DNA of 55,158 bases from assembly GCA_965653565.1 (NCBI GenBank), contig CBFHAI010000029.1:1-55158 (forward strand). The letters run 5' to 3'. The notes beneath the pieces were generated by a model. The model saw only the letters and a program-made list of their open reading frames with translations, was not told the DNA's origin and did no database searches. Below are positions 51,200 to 55,158 of the stretch, in pieces. The position numbers and the translations under genes are program-made. Every line of letters starts with the position of its first letter. Position 1 is the stretch's first letter. Source of the stretch: JALCLA01 sp965653565. Its GTDB lineage: Bacteria > Pseudomonadota > Gammaproteobacteria > Xanthomonadales > Xanthomonadaceae.

Positions 51200-51205
51200 A
51201 GCATA
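51200..51205 (-). promoter_or_regulatory. Candidate -10 of the DUF6916-like gene, leaderless arrangement
   Basis: On the minus strand TATGCT ends six bases before ATG 51193, and no ribosome site lies between. The spacing matches the uvrD and polA cases. Confidence 0.4.
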
Positions 51206-51230
51206 GCCAAGATCGCCGCCGCCGCAAACG

Positions 51231-51257
51231 AAAACGCCGGCCCGAAGGCCGGCGTTT
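51231..51257 (-). terminator. Intrinsic terminator of rho
   Basis: An 11-bp perfect stem (AAACGCCGGCC / GGCCGGCGTTT) with a four-base loop is followed on the minus strand by TTTTCGTTT. It lies 16 bases after the rho stop codon and just before the DUF6916-like gene's promoter. Confidence 0.85.
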
Positions 51258-51272
51258 CGCCGAAGCGCGAAA

Positions 51273-52844
51273 TCAGCGCTTCATGAAGTTGAAGAATTCC
51301 TCGTTGGTCTTGGTGTTCTTCATCTTGTCGAGCAGGAATTCCATCGCCGCCAGCTCGTCCATCGGATGCAGCAGCTTGCGCAGGATCCAGATCTTCTGCA
51401 GGTAGTCCGGCTCGATCAGCAACTCTTCGCGGCGCGTGCCGGAACGGTTGATGTTGATGGCCGGGTACACGCGCTTCTCGGCGATGCGGCGATCCAGGTG
51501 CACTTCCATGTTGCCGGTGCCCTTGAACTCTTCGTAGATCACCTCGTCCATCTTCGAACCGGTGTCGATCAGCGTGGTGGCCAGGATGGTCAGCGAACCG
51601 CCTTCCTCGGCCTTGCGCGCTGCACCGAAGAAACGCTTCGGACGCTGCAGCGCATTGGCATCGACGCCGCCGGTGAGCACCTTGCCGGAGCTCGGCACCA
51701 CGGTGTTGTAGGCGCGTGCCAGGCGGGTGATCGAATCGAGCAGGATGACGACATCCTTCTTGTGCTCGACCAGGCGCTTGGCGCGCTCGATCACCATTTC
51801 GGCAACCTGGACGTGGCGTGCCGCGGGTTCGTCGAAGGTCGACGACACCACTTCGCCGCGCACCGTGCGCTGCATTTCGGTCACTTCTTCCGGACGCTCG
51901 TCGATCAGCAGCACGATCAGATGCACGTCGGGATGGTTGTGCACGATCGCACTGGCGACCTGTTGCAACAGCATCGTCTTACCGGCTTTCGGCGGCGAAA
52001 CGATCAGGCCGCGCTGGCCCTTGCCGACGGGGCTCATCAGATCGAGGATGCGGCCGGTGATGTCCTCGGTGCTGCCGTTGCCGCGCTCGAGGGTGAAGCG
52101 CTGGCGCGGGAACAGCGGCGTCAGATTCTCGAACAACACTTTGTTCTTCGAGGCTTCCGGCGGCTCGCCGTTGATGGTGTCGACTTTCAGCAGCGCGAAA
52201 TAGCGCTCGCCATCCTTCGGGCTGCGGATGCGGCCGGCCAGGTAATCGCCGGTGCGCAGATTGAAGCGGCGGATCTGGCTGGGCGAGATGTAGACGTCGT
52301 CCGGGCCGGCCAGATAGCTGGCATCGGCCGAGCGCAGGAAACCGAAGCCGTCGGGCAGGATTTCCAGCACGCCTTCGCCGGCGACGCCTTCGCCGTGGCG
52401 CGTGAGCACCTTGAGCAGCGCGAAGGTGACGTCCTGCTTGCGCATGCGCGCGACGCCCTCGGTGATGCCGAGCTGGTCCGCGATGTCGAGCAGGTTGTGC
52501 GCAGGCATGCGCTTGAGATCGGTGAGGCTGTAGGTCGGGAAGCCTTCCGGCAGCACGATGTTGCTGCGCTGCTGCGGCTGCGACTCTTCCTCGGAATCGT
52601 CGTCGTCGCGCATCTCGCGATTTTCGTTGGCGCCGCCGCCGCCGCCGCGATTGTCGCCGCGTCCGCGATTGCGCCGTTCGCGGCGATCGCGATGCCGGTT
52701 CGGCCGCTCGTTGCGCTGGCCCTGGCCGCCTTGGCCGCCCTGGTTGGGCGTGGCGTTGCCGTCGCCGCCTTCGGGAGTGGATGCGACAGTTTCCTGACGC
52801 GCGGGCGCAGGCGCGCCGCCGTTTTCGGTTTCGTTTTCGTGCAC
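51273..52844 (-). CDS. rho: Transcription termination factor Rho with N-terminal disordered extension
   Basis: This 523-residue protein is about 100 residues longer than E. coli Rho (419). Residues 1-90 are low-complexity: Gln/Gly repeats, an Arg-rich RDRRERRNRGRGDNRGGGGG patch and an acidic DDDDSEEE run. The Rho core begins at about 100 with LTDLKRMPAHNLLDIADQLG, then the primary RNA-binding site (DGFGFLRS at about 163) and the Walker A motif PPKAGKTM at about 286. Walker B VILLDSITRLARAYN, the Q/R-loop region and KRFFGAARKAEEGGSLT follow. The start codon is GTG at 52844, with GAGGA about 12 bases upstream. Insertions of this kind occur in several bacterial Rho proteins and can affect RNA binding or phase separation. 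It is transcribed in the same direction as trxA. Confidence 0.95.
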   Translation of the reverse strand: MHENETENGGAPAPARQETVASTPEGGDGNATPNQGGQGGQGQRNERPNRHRDRRERRNRGRGDNRGGGGGANENREMRDDDDSEEESQPQQRSNIVLPEGFPTYSLTDLKRMPAHNLLDIADQLGITEGVARMRKQDVTFALLKVLTRHGEGVAGEGVLEILPDGFGFLRSADASYLAGPDDVYISPSQIRRFNLRTGDYLAGRIRSPKDGERYFALLKVDTINGEPPEASKNKVLFENLTPLFPRQRFTLERGNGSTEDITGRILDLMSPVGKGQRGLIVSPPKAGKTMLLQQVASAIVHNHPDVHLIVLLIDERPEEVTEMQRTVRGEVVSSTFDEPAARHVQVAEMVIERAKRLVEHKKDVVILLDSITRLARAYNTVVPSSGKVLTGGVDANALQRPKRFFGAARKAEEGGSLTILATTLIDTGSKMDEVIYEEFKGTGNMEVHLDRRIAEKRVYPAININRSGTRREELLIEPDYLQKIWILRKLLHPMDELAAMEFLLDKMKNTKTNEEFFNFMKR

Positions 52845-52987
52845 GGGATCAAGTCCTCGCAGAGGGCGAGTCGGGAAGAAGCGGAATCGGGGGAAGGAGC
52901 GGGGCGGCGGGCGCCCCGTAGATGTCCGGAAGTTACACCGGGCGGCGCGCGGCGTAAAGGGTTTGGGTGGAGCAGGGGTCAGTTGCG

Positions 52988-53090
52988 AGTAGTTAGGGCG
53001 CGCTGTAGAGAGCGTTTACGCGATGTGGCTGCGCGCGTCGGAGCTCGTCCCCTGTACCGGCCTCGACGGCAGGTGCAGCGCGCCCTCGCT
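52988..53090. repeat. Small inverted-repeat element between rho and trxA
   Basis: Perfect 11-base arms (AGGGCGCGCTG at 52995-53005 and its complement at 53076-53086) enclose about 70 bases, and similarity extends outward on both sides (AGTAG ... CTACT). The inner segment is GC-rich. The layout resembles a palindromic intergenic element or a degenerate MITE. It lies in the leader region between trxA and rho. Confidence 0.6.
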
Positions 53091-53092
53091 AC

Positions 53093-53113
53093 TAATCCCT
53101 AAACCCTAATCCC
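53093..53113. repeat. Period-7 array (TAATCCC / TAAACCC / TAATCCC)
   Basis: Three heptamers lie directly downstream of the trxA stop (53120). Like the GACTCCC array at 1-49, they end in CCC and lie just after the 3' end of a minus-strand gene. Short degenerate units of this sort could be a lineage-specific intergenic repeat family. Confidence 0.7.
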
Positions 53114-53119
53114 TCGCAA

Positions 53120-53446
53120 TCAGATCGCCTTATCGATCAACTGCGTCAACGCCGACTTGCTCACCGCGCCGACCTGCGTCGCGTGAACCTTGCCGTCCTT
53201 GAAGATCATCAGCGTCGGGATGCCGCGCACCGCGTAGCTGCGCGGGGTCTGCTGGTTGTGGTCGATGTTGATCTTGGCCACTTTCAGCTTGCCGGCGTAG
53301 GTTTCGGCGATTTCGTCGACGATCGGCGAGATCATCTTGCACGGCCCGCACCACTCGGCCCAGAAGTCCACCAGCACCGGTTCGGACGATTTCAGCACCT
53401 CGGCCTCGAACTCGGCGTCGCTGACGTTGCGGATACGGTCACTCAC
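53120..53446 (-). CDS. trxA: Thioredoxin 1
   Basis: This 108-residue protein has the size of E. coli TrxA. The redox-active site WCGPCK is at about residues 33-38, preceded by VLVDFWAEW, and the cis-proline loop RGIPTLMIF is present. It reduces disulfides in cytoplasmic proteins with electrons from thioredoxin reductase. The start is GTG 53446, with GGAG about nine bases upstream; the open frame runs on to 53632 without conserved sequence. It is upstream of rho on the same strand (275 bases apart) and divergent from rhlB, the conserved gammaproteobacterial order. Confidence 0.95.
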   Translation of the reverse strand: MSDRIRNVSDAEFEAEVLKSSEPVLVDFWAEWCGPCKMISPIVDEIAETYAGKLKVAKINIDHNQQTPRSYAVRGIPTLMIFKDGKVHATQVGAVSKSALTQLIDKAI

Positions 53447-53496
53447 GTTTTTTGGCTCCAATCGGGGGGCGGCCGCAGGAAAAGCGCCGCATCGGC

Positions 53497-53502
53497 TACA
53501 AT
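53497..53502 (+). promoter_or_regulatory. Candidate -10 element of rhlB
   Basis: TACAAT lies about 180 bases before the rhlB start at 53681, giving a long leader of roughly 170 bases. A long untranslated region upstream of rhlB could be regulated, but I see no strong structure. No -35 is evident. Confidence 0.35.
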
Positions 53503-53680
53503 TGGCGGCGAACCGCTTGCCCTTCAAGGCTCGGACGGCTCGCCGGCCTGTCGACTCCAAAGCAGTGTGGGGGCTGGTCGCCAGCCATGCAAGCTCGCCA
53601 GAACGCACCGCCACGCGGTGCCGACCCCGCATTTTCCGGGCCGCCGCATTCGTCGGCAGGCCCTCTTCAAGTAGGATTCC

Positions 53681-55158
53681 ATGAGCGACAAGCCCTTAAC
53701 CGACATAGCTTTTTCCAGCTTCGACCTGCATCCGTCGCTGCTCGCCGGGCTGGAAACCGCCGGCTTCTCGCGCTGCACGCCGATCCAGGCGCTGACGCTG
53801 CCGATCGCCCTGCAGGGCCGCGATGTCGCAGGACAAGCGCAGACTGGCACCGGCAAGACGCTGGCCTTCCTGGTGGCGCTGATCAACCGCCTGCTGACCC
53901 GTCCGGCGCTGGCCGACCGCAAGCCGGAGGACCCGCGCGCGCTGATCCTGGCGCCGACCCGCGAGCTGGCGATCCAGATTCATAAGGACGCGGTCAAGTT
54001 CGGCAACCAGCTCGGCCTGAAATTCGCGCTGATCTACGGCGGCGTCGACTACGACAAGCAGCGCGAGCTGTTGCAGCAGGGCGCCGACGTCATCATCGCC
54101 ACGCCCGGCCGCCTGATCGATTACGTCAAGCAGCACAAGGTGGTTTCGCTGCACGCCTGCGAAGTGTGCGTGCTCGACGAAGCCGATCGCATGTTCGACC
54201 TGGGCTTCATCAAGGACATCCGCTTCCTGCTGCGCCGCATGCCGCAGCGCACCGAGCGCCAGACCCTGCTGTTCTCGGCCACGCTCAGCCATCGCGTGCT
54301 GGAACTGGCCTACGAGCACATGAACGAGCCGGAAAAGCTCGTCGTCGAAACCGAGTTCATCACCAACTCGAAAGTGCGCCAGCTGGTGTATTTCCCCGCG
54401 AACGAGGAAAAACTGCCGCTGCTGCTCGGTCTGCTGTCGCGCTCGGAAGGCGCCCGCACCATGGTGTTCGTCAACACCAAGGCCTGGGTGGAACGCGTTG
54501 CGCGCGCGCTCGAACGCGGCGGTTATCGTGTCGGCGTGCTGAGTGGCGATGTGCCGCAGAAGAAGCGCGAATCGCTGCTCAACAAATTCCAGAAAGGCCA
54601 GCTCGAAATCCTGGTCGCCACCGACGTCGCGGCCCGCGGCCTGCACATCGACGGCGTCAGCCACGTCTACAACTACGACTTGCCGTTCGACGCCGAAGAC
54701 TACGTGCACCGCATCGGCCGCACCGCGCGCCTGGGCGCCGAAGGCGATGCGATCAGCTTCGCCTGCGAGATGTACGCGATGAGCCTGCCGGACATCGAGT
54801 CCTACATCGAGCAGAAGATTCCGGTGGAGCCGGTGACGCGCGAACTGATGGAAGCGCTGCCGCGCAAGCCGCGCGAAATTCCGGAAGGCGCCGAGGGCGT
54901 CGAAGCCGACGATCCGAGCGAAAGCATCGGCCAGATCTTCCGCGAAGTGCGCGAAGCGCAGGCCGCCGAAGCCGGCCGCGGCGGTGGTCGCACCGGCTCG
55001 GGCTCGGGCCCGCGTGGCGCCGGTTCGCGCAGTGGCGCGCCGGGCTCGCGCGCGCCGCGCAGCGGTGCCGGTGGCGGCCGTGGCGAACGCAGCGGCGAAC
55101 GCAGCGGCGAACGCGGTCCGCGCCCGCCGCGCCGCGAAGGATCGGACGCCCGTCCGCC
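53681..55158 (+). CDS. rhlB: DEAD-box ATP-dependent RNA helicase RhlB (3' end beyond the window)
   Basis: The visible 492 codons contain all DEAD-box motifs: Q-motif around SRCTPIQALTLP, Walker A AQTGTGKT, PTRELAIQ, GGVDYDKQ, TPGRLIDY, DEAD as LDEADRMFDLGF, SATLSHRV, the ARGLHIDGVSHVYNYDLP segment and HRIGRTARLG. The C-terminal tail from about residue 430 is rich in Arg, Gly and Ser with GERSGERSGERG repeats, as in Xanthomonad and other RhlB proteins, and likely binds RNA. RhlB is the helicase of the RNA degradosome. The start ATG 53681 opens the conserved MSDKPLTDIAFSSF; GTAGGA precedes it. The reading frame is open to the window edge. It is divergent from trxA. Confidence 0.95.
   Translation, partial: MSDKPLTDIAFSSFDLHPSLLAGLETAGFSRCTPIQALTLPIALQGRDVAGQAQTGTGKTLAFLVALINRLLTRPALADRKPEDPRALILAPTRELAIQIHKDAVKFGNQLGLKFALIYGGVDYDKQRELLQQGADVIIATPGRLIDYVKQHKVVSLHACEVCVLDEADRMFDLGFIKDIRFLLRRMPQRTERQTLLFSATLSHRVLELAYEHMNEPEKLVVETEFITNSKVRQLVYFPANEEKLPLLLGLLSRSEGARTMVFVNTKAWVERVARALERGGYRVGVLSGDVPQKKRESLLNKFQKGQLEILVATDVAARGLHIDGVSHVYNYDLPFDAEDYVHRIGRTARLGAEGDAISFACEMYAMSLPDIESYIEQKIPVEPVTRELMEALPRKPREIPEGAEGVEADDPSESIGQIFREVREAQAAEAGRGGGRTGSGSGPRGAGSRSGAPGSRAPRSGAGGGRGERSGERSGERGPRPPRREGSDARP

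Overview
The window is a GC-rich chromosomal segment from a gammaproteobacterium, most likely of the Xanthomonadales/Lysobacterales. The evidence is the protein types (secreted S9 and tricorn peptidases, YcgL, a DUF2782 protein next to polA), the conserved rhlB/trxA-rho cluster, and an sX13-like C-rich small RNA downstream of polA, a locus typical of that group. I see no prophage, insertion sequence, CRISPR array, tRNA or rRNA.

Left part (1-31.9 kb): housekeeping and periplasmic functions. In order: a secreted DPP-IV-like peptidase next to a period-7 repeat array; two short-chain dehydrogenases with a trans-acting enoyl-reductase-like protein and a YqhA-type membrane protein; a secreted HExxH metallopeptidase candidate; uvrD; a pirin; a transmembrane Ser/Thr kinase; an orphan TRAP-type binding protein with a dihaem cytochrome c; a DUF2782 protein divergent from polA; the sX13-like sRNA; hemF with a YdcF-like gene; a second secreted S9 peptidase divergent from a secreted tricorn-type protease; ycgL overlapping a giant membrane ankyrin protein; and a KefB/KefC-type antiporter.

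Middle part (32.1-51.2 kb): the unusual region. A five-gene module occurs twice in tandem on the plus strand: a giant secreted or membrane-tethered protein (2819 and 1673 residues, with cadherin/Ig-like repeats and then a probable beta-helix), three phage-tail-collar (MdpB-like) proteins, and a small Tat-signal protein. The three collar genes lie in a 1618-bp direct repeat that appears identical in both copies, while the flanking genes have diverged strongly, which suggests gene conversion or a recent block transfer. A GNAT acetyltransferase closes the gene string and a convergent DUF6916-like gene faces it. I know of no described function for the assembly and treat it as a candidate surface-structure system.

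Right part (51.2-55.2 kb): rho (GTG start, long arginine/glycine-rich N-terminal insertion), a small inverted repeat and a second period-7 array, trxA (GTG start), and divergent rhlB, which runs off the window. Close rhlB/trxA-rho linkage is ancestral in Gammaproteobacteria.

Two genes (uvrD, polA), and perhaps the DUF6916 gene, have a -10-like hexamer 6-7 bases before the start codon, as expected for leaderless mRNAs. Long antisense reading frames (up to 1984 codons) are shadows of GC-rich coding DNA and are not annotated.
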